Notes under the pieces: generated by a model
Seen by the model: the letters and a program-made list of their open reading frames with translations, nothing else
Databases searched by the model: none
What the model was told of the DNA's origin: nothing
Made by a program: the position numbers and the translations under genes
Shown here: one piece after another, positions 27,667-35,201 of the stretch
Layout of the letters: each line of letters opens with the position of its first letter
How positions within the stretch are numbered: position 1 is the stretch's first letter
Assembly (NCBI GenBank): GCA_006742785.1
Contig: AP019755.1
Coordinates: 1,612,001-1,676,000, forward strand
DNA: 64,000 bases
Direction: 5' to 3'
DNA from: Nitrosomonas stercoris
Lineage (GTDB): Bacteria > Pseudomonadota > Gammaproteobacteria > Burkholderiales > Nitrosomonadaceae

Positions 27667-29001
27667 GTGAATACTTTTTGGTTAAGTCTAACGCCGATTT
27701 TCTGGCTGACTATCATCACTATATTGCTGGGGATGGTTGTGAATCCTACCATCGTACTGGGGTTATATAGCGTTATTTTACTCAGCATTGTTATTTATCA
27801 TTTACATACGCTATATCGTTTAGATCAATGGCTGCGCTACTCAGATTATTCTTATGCGACAGTGCCGGATAGATCGGGTTTGTGGGGAGTGGTGTTTGCC
27901 AGATTGGCTCGATTTTTGAGGCGTCGTGAAAAGGAATGCCAGGGGTTGAATATTTCATTGGAACGATTGCAACGCGCGACCTCAGCGTTACCTGAAGGTA
28001 TTGTTATTCTGGATGATAAAAATCAAATCGAATGGTGTAATTCTTCCGCTGAACTGCATTTGGGGTTGAGCCTGAAGATGGATGCTGGTCAGCATATTAC
28101 TCGTATGGTACGACAGGTACGATTTGTTTCCTATCTTGTAGCAGGAGATTTTAATAAACCTTTCTTGCTTGATCAGACCCGCTTTCGAGATGTGTTGCTG
28201 TCGATCCAGATCGTACCTTATGGTGATAAAGAAAAATTATTAATCAGCCGAGACATTACTCGTTTCGAGAAACTTGAAATTATGCGGCGTGATTTTGTTG
28301 CTAATGTTTCACATGAATTGCGTACACCTTTGACTGTTATTGGCGGATTTTTAGAAACACTGTTGGAAGAAAACAAGGTGCCCGGAGAGGAAGAAAAAAA
28401 TGCGTTACAACTCATGTTTGATCAAGCGGTACGCATGCGTCGTTTAGTAGAAGATTTGCTGGCTTTGTCTCGTTTGGAAAATGCAGGCAATGATTTGGTA
28501 GAGGAAAAAGTAGAAGTTGCTAAGTTGTTGCAAGAACTTTATCAGGAAGCGCAATCTTTGAGTGCAGGACGCCATACTATTTCTCTTGATCTGGATAATC
28601 AGGCGATGCTGTTAGGTAATGAAGAAGAATTATGCAGTGCTTTTGAAAATCTGATTAGCAATGCTGTGCGTTACACGCCAGCAGATGGAACCATTGTTTT
28701 GGGCTGGAAAGTGAAAAATGGTAAAGGAATATTTTCTGTTCGAGATAGTGGCATTGGTATTAGTGCCAATCATATTTCACGTTTAACAGAGCGTTTTTAT
28801 CGGGTAGATCGTAGTCGTTCCAGAGACACAGGAGGAACAGGGCTAGGGCTCGCCATTGTTAAACATGTGGTCAATCGGCATCAGGCTAATATGGGAATTA
28901 CCAGCCAGCTTGGAACAGGTAGTATTTTTGAAATACGCTTTCCAGAAAACCGAGTATTTTTGACAGAACAAGCAGCTCAAGCTGATAGTACAGCGAAATA
29001 A
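27667..29001 (+). CDS. phoR: PhoR-type phosphate regulon sensor histidine kinase
   Basis: Membrane sensor kinase of the PhoB/PhoR family, 444 residues. Two N-terminal membrane helices are followed by a charged linker and a PAS domain (ERLQRATSALPEGIVILDD). The dimerisation domain has the phosphorylated His in FVANVSHELRTPLTVIGGFLE. The ATPase domain has LISNAVRYTP, GIGISANHI and GGTGLGLAIVKHVV. It starts at GTG. The usual partner phoB is not adjacent and no pst/phoU genes flank it, so the assignment to PhoR over another kinase rests on the domain plan and the family-typical H-box. Confidence 0.85.
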   Translation: MNTFWLSLTPIFWLTIITILLGMVVNPTIVLGLYSVILLSIVIYHLHTLYRLDQWLRYSDYSYATVPDRSGLWGVVFARLARFLRRREKECQGLNISLERLQRATSALPEGIVILDDKNQIEWCNSSAELHLGLSLKMDAGQHITRMVRQVRFVSYLVAGDFNKPFLLDQTRFRDVLLSIQIVPYGDKEKLLISRDITRFEKLEIMRRDFVANVSHELRTPLTVIGGFLETLLEENKVPGEEEKNALQLMFDQAVRMRRLVEDLLALSRLENAGNDLVEEKVEVAKLLQELYQEAQSLSAGRHTISLDLDNQAMLLGNEEELCSAFENLISNAVRYTPADGTIVLGWKVKNGKGIFSVRDSGIGISANHISRLTERFYRVDRSRSRDTGGTGLGLAIVKHVVNRHQANMGITSQLGTGSIFEIRFPENRVFLTEQAAQADSTAK

Positions 29002-29035
29002 CTGTTAACTGTTTTTTTGTTGAGACTTTGCTGAA

Positions 29036-30196
29036 TTAGGTTTTAGATGGCTTTTTTCTACGCATACTTCCAGCCACTAATTCATATCCAAGTAAACGAC
29101 ATTCCAGTGCGCCGTTGAATAGTGGCGTGCGCTGTGAAGGCTTGAGTCGAATGGTTTTTGCCAGCAATGGATCCGCTGTCAGGAAAAAAGCTTTCCAGTC
29201 ACTGAAACGTTGCTTGAGAACGTTGCCAAGTTGTGGGTAAAATTCAGCCAGCGCCTGCTGATTTCCGATACGTACTCCGTACGGAGGATTGGTGATTAAT
29301 ATGCCAGTTTCAGTAGGAGCGGAAATCTCCAGAATATTGGCTTGTTTTAAGGTAACGTATTCGGTCAGCTCTGCTATTGCCAGATTACTACGAGCATGTG
29401 CCAATGCTTTCCCACTTAGATCACTACCGTAAATAGATAGTGAAATATCGGTAGTTTGCTGCTGTTTGGTTGTTTGCTTGAGTTTTTGCCAAGTAGCGCT
29501 ATCAAACAACTTGAATTTTTCACAGGCAAATGCGCGTTGAATACCAGGTGCAATGTGACAAGCAATTTGTGCTGCTTCGATTAATAATGTGCCGCTGCCA
29601 CACATTGGATCAAGCAGCGGAATACTTGGCTGCCAACCGGCTAATGCCAGAATACCTGCTGCCAGATTTTCGCGTAAAGGCGCTTCTCCTTGTGCCTGGC
29701 GTAATCCTCGCTTAAATAACGCTTCCCCGGATGTATCTAAATAAAGCGTGCATTGTTGTGCATCCAGAAAGCTGTGGATGCGTATATCAGGAGCGGTTGT
29801 GTTGATATTGGGGCGTTTGTTGCAAATGGCTCTAAACTTGTCACATATAGCATCTTTGATACGTAAGGTAACAAAATCGAGGCTACGGAGTGGGCATTTA
29901 ATTGCAGCGAGATTAACCTTAATGGAATATCGTGGCTCAAACCAATTTTGCCAGGGCAAGGAATAGGTTTGTTCGTAAATATCAGTTTCGTTACGATAAG
30001 AATTTTTAGCTAATTGCCACAAAATACGGCTAGCAATGCGGCTTTCAAGATTGGCTCGGTAGCAGGTGAGCCAACTGCCTTGGAAAGCTACTCCTCCAGG
30101 CAATATTTCAATTGTGGTGGCGCCAAGCTGTGCCAATTCATGTGAGAGGACAGCTTCTAGCCCACGGGGACAAGGAGCGAAGAAATGTTCAGTCAT
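29036..30196 (-). CDS. THUMP-domain 23S rRNA guanine-N2 methyltransferase (RlmL N-half type)
   Basis: SAM-dependent RNA methyltransferase, 386 residues. An N-terminal ferredoxin-like/THUMP part (FFAPCPRGLEAVLSHELAQLGA) binds RNA. The catalytic domain has LDPMCGSGTLLIEAA for the cofactor and TNPPYGVRIG as the catalytic N-P-P-Y motif. It corresponds to the first half of E. coli RlmL (YcbY), which makes m2G2445; the second, RlmK-like half is absent, as in many betaproteobacteria. The exact target base is inferred. It is convergent with phoR, 34 bp apart. Confidence 0.87.
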   Translation of the reverse strand: MTEHFFAPCPRGLEAVLSHELAQLGATTIEILPGGVAFQGSWLTCYRANLESRIASRILWQLAKNSYRNETDIYEQTYSLPWQNWFEPRYSIKVNLAAIKCPLRSLDFVTLRIKDAICDKFRAICNKRPNINTTAPDIRIHSFLDAQQCTLYLDTSGEALFKRGLRQAQGEAPLRENLAAGILALAGWQPSIPLLDPMCGSGTLLIEAAQIACHIAPGIQRAFACEKFKLFDSATWQKLKQTTKQQQTTDISLSIYGSDLSGKALAHARSNLAIAELTEYVTLKQANILEISAPTETGILITNPPYGVRIGNQQALAEFYPQLGNVLKQRFSDWKAFFLTADPLLAKTIRLKPSQRTPLFNGALECRLLGYELVAGSMRRKKPSKT

Positions 30197-30245
30197 TCTC
30201 TTCGCTCTGCTGCAAGGTCAGAATACGTAATAGGATGTTCGATAG

Positions 30246-30620
30246 TTACTTGTTTTTCCAGGCTGAATAAGCGAATAACAACCAAGCACTCATGTAGGAC
30301 ATACCACCTAGCGGTGCAGTCATACTCAAACTTTTCCATTCGGTAAGACTGACTACATATAGCGTGCCTGAAAACAAGATGATGCCTAGCATCATCAATA
30401 TTCCAGAGAATTGTAGCAAGCGTGTTCCTGGCCAGCGATCTACTGCTAAACCAACGAGTATTAATCCGATTGCGTGATAGAAATGATATTGCACGCCAAC
30501 TTGAAAAGTGGTCAATATATCGGGCGTCAATACAGTTTTTAGCCAATGTGCCCCCAAGGCACCTAGCGCAATGCATAAAAATGCGTTAATTGCTCCTAAT
30601 ACAAGGAATATTCTGGACAT
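30246..30620 (-). CDS. DUF423 small membrane protein
   Basis: A 124-residue integral membrane protein with about four hydrophobic helices. The start ALGALGAHWLK and the central YHFYHAIGLILVGL are the hallmarks of the DUF423/YgdD family. Its function is not established. It sits between xseA (57 bp upstream) and the rRNA methyltransferase (49 bp downstream), all on minus, and may share their transcript. Confidence 0.88.
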   Translation of the reverse strand: MSRIFLVLGAINAFLCIALGALGAHWLKTVLTPDILTTFQVGVQYHFYHAIGLILVGLAVDRWPGTRLLQFSGILMMLGIILFSGTLYVVSLTEWKSLSMTAPLGGMSYMSAWLLFAYSAWKNK

Positions 30621-30677
30621 AGTGTGTGATTAAGCACAAAAAGCAAGATAAGGGTGGCTGTAAAGAGTAATTCAGAT

Positions 30678-32024
30678 TTATTTGTTTGTTTGAGTGATAT
30701 TGGCGGTGGCAGATCCTTTGGCAAACATAATCTGTACATTATCACCTGTTTGTATTTGTTGACTGTCTTGTACCACTTCGCCTCGAGCAGTATAGGCGAT
30801 ACTGTAGCCGCGCGCCAGTACCGCTTTGGGATCAAGGTGAGTGAGATGTTGCTGTTGCTGAATAAGGTAATGATGCAAATTTTCCAGTCGATGTGCCATG
30901 GTATGTTGTAGGCGTATTGCTAATTCTTGCTGATATTTTTTTCTCGTTACGAGATCAGGTTGGGTAGACAATAGAGATTGCTTATAAGTTTCCAGTTGCC
31001 ATTGATAGGTCTCCAATTGTTTGCTCCATGCTTGTTGCAGACGGTGATGGAGTTGCGAAAGATGGTTTAGCTGGAAATGCATTTTCTCTCCTGGGTGAAT
31101 TAGGCGATGTGTCAATAAATCGACCGATTGCATATAGTGTTCGATTTTGCGTTGTATTGCCTGTTGTAGACGATGTTGCCAGGCTAGCAGATGATGAAAA
31201 ATATCTTGCCTATCGGGAGCGGCAAGCTGTGCAGCACCGGTGGGGGTGGGGGCACGCACATCGGCAACAAAATCAGCAATAGTGAAATCAGTTTCATGGC
31301 CAATACCTGTGATGATGGGAATGGGGCTGGCAGCCATTGCTCGCGCCACGATCTCTTCATTGAATGCCCATAAATCTTCGATGGATCCTCCTCCCCGACA
31401 TAAGATGAGCAGATCGCATTCATGGCGTTGTATCGCCGTTTGTATGGCTGCTGCAATGGCTGTTGCAGCTATCTTACCTTGTACAGGAGCTGGATAAATA
31501 ATGACGGGAATAGAAGGGTAGCGTCTTTTTAACGTAGTGAGTACGTCACGTAATGCTGCAGTATTGGGCGAGGTGATAACGCCAATTTGTTGAGGATAGA
31601 TGGGCAAAGTTCGCTTGTGTTGCTGATCAAATAAGCCCTCTTGGCGCAATTTATTTTTAAGTTGTTCAAAAGCTGCAAATAATACGCCTAATCCAGCGTG
31701 GCGTAGTTGTTCAATCGTGAGTTGAAATTCTCCACGTGCTTCATACAAGGTAACCAGTGCTTGTGCTTCAACTTTTGTACCATCTTGTGGTGTCCAGTCC
31801 AGATACATATTGCGATGTCGAAACATGACACAGCGTACTTGCGCATCTTGATCTTTTAGCAAGAAATACCAATGGCCTGATGGATAGCGTTTCAGGTTGG
31901 AAATTTCACCACTTACCCATAACAATGGAAAGGCTTGCTCCAATATTACACGTGCGTTCTTGTTGAGTTCGTTTACGCGCCATAACACTTTCTGAGGCTC
32001 AAGAAAAAGATCATTATTAATCAT
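30678..32024 (-). CDS. xseA: Exodeoxyribonuclease VII large subunit
   Basis: Catalytic subunit of exonuclease VII, which degrades single-stranded DNA from either end into short oligonucleotides. The 448 residues hold an N-terminal OB fold (LLWVSGEISNLKRYPSGHWYFLLKD) and the nuclease core with ITSPNTAALRDVLTTLKRR, CRGGGSIEDLWAFN and GIGHETDFTIADFVADVRAPTP. A long helical region and a C-terminal LARGYSIAY motif follow. The small subunit XseB is encoded at 45664-45933. The upstream region carries a DnaA-box cluster. Confidence 0.96.
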   Translation of the reverse strand: MINNDLFLEPQKVLWRVNELNKNARVILEQAFPLLWVSGEISNLKRYPSGHWYFLLKDQDAQVRCVMFRHRNMYLDWTPQDGTKVEAQALVTLYEARGEFQLTIEQLRHAGLGVLFAAFEQLKNKLRQEGLFDQQHKRTLPIYPQQIGVITSPNTAALRDVLTTLKRRYPSIPVIIYPAPVQGKIAATAIAAAIQTAIQRHECDLLILCRGGGSIEDLWAFNEEIVARAMAASPIPIITGIGHETDFTIADFVADVRAPTPTGAAQLAAPDRQDIFHHLLAWQHRLQQAIQRKIEHYMQSVDLLTHRLIHPGEKMHFQLNHLSQLHHRLQQAWSKQLETYQWQLETYKQSLLSTQPDLVTRKKYQQELAIRLQHTMAHRLENLHHYLIQQQQHLTHLDPKAVLARGYSIAYTARGEVVQDSQQIQTGDNVQIMFAKGSATANITQTNK

Positions 32025-32319
32025 GCTGGTTTATAATCATCCACAATGACATTTGATTATTATATTGTGGCTGACAAAGGTGAGGTGTTGACAAATATTT
32101 TAAATAAGCTTTTGTTTTTTAAAAAAATATTAGGCTTAAGAATTAAGCAATATAGAAAAATCTATGTCCGTAAGGATACTTATCCAGTTTGTTCATGAAT
32201 TATTCACAGAGTTATCCACAGAAATTGTGTATAACCTTTTTTCATAAAAAAGTTGGTTAAAATAGATTGGTAATACAGAATACAGTGTAACAATTTCTTG
32301 ACAGTCAAAAGGATTATTC
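32025..32319. other. AT-rich divergent region between xseA and exbB with DnaA boxes
   Basis: About 295 bp between divergent genes. The part around 32085-32160 is very AT-rich with runs of A and T. It is followed by three DnaA boxes (listed separately). No ORF is supported. A ribosome-binding site (AAAAGGA) lies before the exbB GTG start. Confidence 0.6.
32200..32234. promoter_or_regulatory. Cluster of three perfect DnaA boxes
   Basis: TTATTCACA at 32200-32208, TTATCCACA at 32212-32220 and, in the opposite orientation, TTATACACA at 32226-32234 (read as TGTGTATAA on plus). All three fit the TTATNCACA consensus exactly. They are spaced 12 and 14 bp start to start. A weaker fourth copy (TTATCCAGT) lies near 32180. 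An AT-rich tract precedes them. No dnaA, dnaN or rpmH is nearby, so a DnaA-controlled promoter or DnaA-binding locus is more likely than the replication origin, but the origin cannot be ruled out from this window. Confidence 0.75.
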
Positions 32320-32961
32320 GTGTTTTCAATTATTCAAGCAGCAGGGTGGCCGATATGGCCAATCATATTGGCTTCTATTATAGCGGTAGGCATTATTGGC
32401 GAACGTTTGTGGAGTTTACGTTTATCAAGAGTTTCTCCGAGAGATTTATTACCCAGAGTATTGCAGGAATATCGCCGTTCTGGTGCGCATGTGGATACCT
32501 TGACACGCTTACAGGCTCATTCTCCTCTTGGCAAAGTACTGGTTGCAGGGTTGAGAAATATGGATCGTCCACGTGAGATTATGAAGGATGCAATTGAAGA
32601 GGCAGGACGAGTTGCAGCGCATGAATTGGGGCGTTACCTAACGACATTAGGAACTATTGCCTCAATGAGTCCGTTGATGGGGTTATTCGGCACTCTGGTC
32701 GGCATGATTGAAATTTTTGGCTCGGGCACTCCTACCGGCAATGATCCAGTTCAATTAGCGCATGGTATTTCGGTTGCTTTATATAATTCAGCCTTCGGTA
32801 TTTTAGTTGCAGTACCAAGCATTATTTTTTATCGCCATTTTCGAGCAAAAGTGGATGAGTTGGTGCTGGAAATGGAGTTACAAGCACTGAAGTTAGTTGA
32901 AGTGGCATCGGGTGCAAGAAGAGTGAGCGAAGATGTTCCCTCTCATAGCGACCAACTCTGA
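32320..32961 (+). CDS. exbB: MotA/TolQ/ExbB proton-channel family protein
   Basis: Inner-membrane proton-channel subunit of an energy-transducing complex, 213 residues. It has an N-terminal membrane helix (GWPIWPIILASIIAVGIIGERLWSL) and a cytoplasmic loop. Two further helices contain the family core LGTIASMSPLMGLFGTLVGMI and AFGILVAVPSIIFYR. It starts at GTG with an AAAAGGA ribosome-binding site. In most betaproteobacteria exbB is followed at once by exbD. Here 260 bp without a gene follow, then unrelated genes. The partner must be elsewhere or lost. Confidence 0.88.
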   Translation: MFSIIQAAGWPIWPIILASIIAVGIIGERLWSLRLSRVSPRDLLPRVLQEYRRSGAHVDTLTRLQAHSPLGKVLVAGLRNMDRPREIMKDAIEEAGRVAAHELGRYLTTLGTIASMSPLMGLFGTLVGMIEIFGSGTPTGNDPVQLAHGISVALYNSAFGILVAVPSIIFYRHFRAKVDELVLEMELQALKLVEVASGARRVSEDVPSHSDQL

Positions 32962-33220
32962 TTTCTTTTTTATTCCGTGGAAAAATTGAGAGTCTTCTGG
33001 AAAGTATCGGCAGAACGGTTTGTTTGAGGTGGGAATGGTACTGTAGGCAGTTTTGAAGAATATTTTAAATGTGACAAATACATTTTGTCAGGATTCAGTC
33101 AGCATCCAATCATTATATTGAAATAATATTAGCAACATTATTTATGAAATTGGCATAATTATGCTTTGTCTCTAAAGATTGGAAGCGTCTTGAAGAATAA
33201 ATCTACTTTGTCTCTGTTCC

Positions 33221-34438
33221 ATGTTTGAATCTTCTAAGATATTAACTGAACCAGAAGATATCCAAGCATCCCTTTCCGAAAGGGAGAATTTCATCAGCAT
33301 CGGCGAAAATGGAGCTCAGCTCGTCTCAAACTTTTCTGATGCGCATATTTTGCTGTGGAAGCAAGGCTATGATAATAGCTATCTTCAGTATCCTTACTAT
33401 CAACTGGTTCATAACACACTAGATCATCAGTTCGAGCATTATTTCCTCGTTTTTCAAACGAAAAAAAGTAAGAAATATGTGCAGCCCATGTTTTTGGTCG
33501 AGCAAAATATCTGTGAAGGTCTTTCTCCCAACATAAAAAAAATACTGACGAAGTATTTACCTCATAAGCTGCTGAATACCAAAATACTGATGATAGGGTG
33601 CTCCACTGGAGAAGGGGCATTATTTGCGAGCCATGGTGATCGTGAAGCTATTCTTATTTTGCAACAAACGACTCGACAGGTTGCTCAGCAATTGGGTGCG
33701 GCTTTAATCGTGTTTAAGGATTTTCCAGCCAGTTATCGGCCGATACTGCAATCATTATCCACACAGCATGGCTATGTGCGTGTTCCAAGTTTTCCTGCCT
33801 GTGCAATAGAGCTTGCACCTTATCGTGATTTTACGGATTACATGAAACAGACGCTGAGCCGGAAGACGCGTAAAGATCTTTATCGCAAGTTCAGGAAAGC
33901 AGAGCGCTTAGGTGGATTTTCGATGGAGGTGATAGATGATTTTACCCCAGTAGTAGATGAAGTTTATCCTTTGTATCGTCAGGTAATTGAGCGTTCAAAT
34001 TTTAAGTTTGAAGTGTTAACGCGTGATTACTTTATTGGTTTAAGGATGGTACTAGAAGACAAGGGTCGTTTTTTTATATGGCGCGACAGCGAAGGCAAGA
34101 TCGTTGCATTTAATCTTTGCATGCTGGATGGAAAGCGATTGCGTGATTGTTATATTGGGCTGGATTATCGGGTTGCATTAGATGCGCATCTCTACTTTAT
34201 TTCATTTAGGGATGTCTTATCCTGGGCAATTGAAAATGGTATTGAACAATATTACAGTAGCCCATTGAATTATTCTGCCAAACTGCACTTGAAGCTGAAA
34301 TTGGTGCCATTGGATCTTTATATTCAGCATACTAATCCGGTGATCAATTTTTTCTTTAAGCGCTTGCTGCCTCTTTTGGAGCCGACGCGTTATGATCCCA
34401 TTTTGCCGAAATTTTCGAATTACACTGATTTGCGATGA
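33221..34438 (+). CDS. GNAT/FemAB-like acyltransferase, function unknown
   Basis: A 405-residue protein with no signal peptide. The C-terminal two-thirds look like a BioF2/FemAB-type GNAT domain: YMKQTLSRKTRKDLYRKFRKAERLGGFSMEV is the classic basic helix of this group. GRFFIWRDSEGKIVAFNLCMLDGKRLRDCYIGLDY forms the acceptor strand pair, and DAHLYFISFRDVLSWAIENGI the following helix. Such enzymes move acyl or aminoacyl groups onto peptidoglycan, lipids or small molecules; the substrate here is unknown. The N-terminal 150 residues may be a second, degenerate GNAT half. Its stop overlaps the start of the next gene by 4 bp, linking it to the two small DMT transporters. Confidence 0.75.
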   Translation: MFESSKILTEPEDIQASLSERENFISIGENGAQLVSNFSDAHILLWKQGYDNSYLQYPYYQLVHNTLDHQFEHYFLVFQTKKSKKYVQPMFLVEQNICEGLSPNIKKILTKYLPHKLLNTKILMIGCSTGEGALFASHGDREAILILQQTTRQVAQQLGAALIVFKDFPASYRPILQSLSTQHGYVRVPSFPACAIELAPYRDFTDYMKQTLSRKTRKDLYRKFRKAERLGGFSMEVIDDFTPVVDEVYPLYRQVIERSNFKFEVLTRDYFIGLRMVLEDKGRFFIWRDSEGKIVAFNLCMLDGKRLRDCYIGLDYRVALDAHLYFISFRDVLSWAIENGIEQYYSSPLNYSAKLHLKLKLVPLDLYIQHTNPVINFFFKRLLPLLEPTRYDPILPKFSNYTDLR

Positions 34439-34851
34439 AGTCGAGTGATTTGTCGATAGACAAGAGCAATAGCTTACCTTATTGGGGGGTGTTGTGTTGT
34501 GCGTTATTTGTGACAGCGTCTGAGGTTTTTCTGAAAAAGGGTGTGGATGGGTTAGAAGATTTTGAAGATATATTTTCTTTGTTTAATACTCAGCCGGTAC
34601 TAGTAGGATGGATTGTTATTGGGATAATTTGCTATATCGTGAGTTTCGCTTTTTGGATCAAAATACTTCAAGTTCTTCCTCTTAATATTGCCTTCAATTT
34701 AGTAAACATCGAGCACATTTTCGTGCCAGTGGCTAGTTATCTTTTTCTGGATGAGATTATCAGTCCGATGCGAATTGTTGGCATCACAATTGTGCTTCTT
34801 GGGGTGCTTTTAATTGCAGAAACCTATTGCCGCGTGGAGGAACGAGTATAA
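34435..34851 (+). CDS. Small four-helix DMT-superfamily transporter, subunit 1
   Basis: A 138-residue membrane protein with four hydrophobic helices, the size of EmrE-like (SMR) or ArnE/ArnF half-transporters. The last helices carry LPLNIAFNLVNIEHIFVPVASYLFLDE, the EamA/SMR-type pattern ending in an acidic residue. It overlaps the acyltransferase by 4 bp (ATGA) and abuts a second protein of the same kind, suggesting they assemble as a heterodimer. In ArnEF such a pair flips a lipid-linked sugar across the inner membrane. Whether this pair moves lipids or drugs is not known. Confidence 0.8.
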   Translation: MKSSDLSIDKSNSLPYWGVLCCALFVTASEVFLKKGVDGLEDFEDIFSLFNTQPVLVGWIVIGIICYIVSFAFWIKILQVLPLNIAFNLVNIEHIFVPVASYLFLDEIISPMRIVGITIVLLGVLLIAETYCRVEERV

Positions 34852-35201
34852 CTATCAGCTTGTTTCTGATACTGGCAGTGCTTTCCCAATTATTTATGGT
34901 AGGGGGGCAGATTTTTCTCAAATTTGCTTTAAATAGGCCAGATGAAGAAATAAAAACCTTGAGTTGGCGGCGTGCCGCACCTTTTGTATATGGCATAGGC
35001 TTGATGACACTCTGGTTTTTTTTGTGGCTGGGATTGTTGTCACAAGTGGAATTAAGCTACCTGTATCCATTTGATGCCATGAGTCCTTTGTTCATGGCTT
35101 TTGGTGCAAGCATTATCCTTGGTGAAAAAATGACGCCTCGGTTATGGGGAGGGATTTCGTTGATTATAATCGGGTTACTGATTGTTGGGATGAGTCAATA
35201 A
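34848..35201 (+). CDS. Small four-helix DMT-superfamily transporter, subunit 2 (probable ATA start)
   Basis: Second four-helix half-transporter, 117 residues from the start chosen here. The helices begin at once (LFLILAVLSQLFMVGGQIFLKFAL). The end LYPFDAMSPLFMAFGASIILGEKMTP matches the EamA/SMR pattern. The start is unusual. A strong GGAGG at 34836-34840 sits 7 nt before an ATA codon (34848-34850), which overlaps the previous stop as ATAA. No ATG exists near the N-terminus. TTG at 34827 or 34860 are alternatives but are badly placed relative to the GGAGG. Its 3' end overlaps the convergent UPF0489 gene by 27 bp. Confidence 0.7.
   Translation: MTISLFLILAVLSQLFMVGGQIFLKFALNRPDEEIKTLSWRRAAPFVYGIGLMTLWFFLWLGLLSQVELSYLYPFDAMSPLFMAFGASIILGEKMTPRLWGGISLIIIGLLIVGMSQ

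Noticed and set aside
30193..30576. A 127-codon minus frame overlapping the DUF423 gene
   Set aside because: The overlapping frame 30246-30620 carries the conserved DUF423 sequence; the other is its shadow.
32298..32303. TTGACA considered as a -35 element for exbB
   Set aside because: It is only 17 bp from the GTG start, leaving no room for a -10 and leader.
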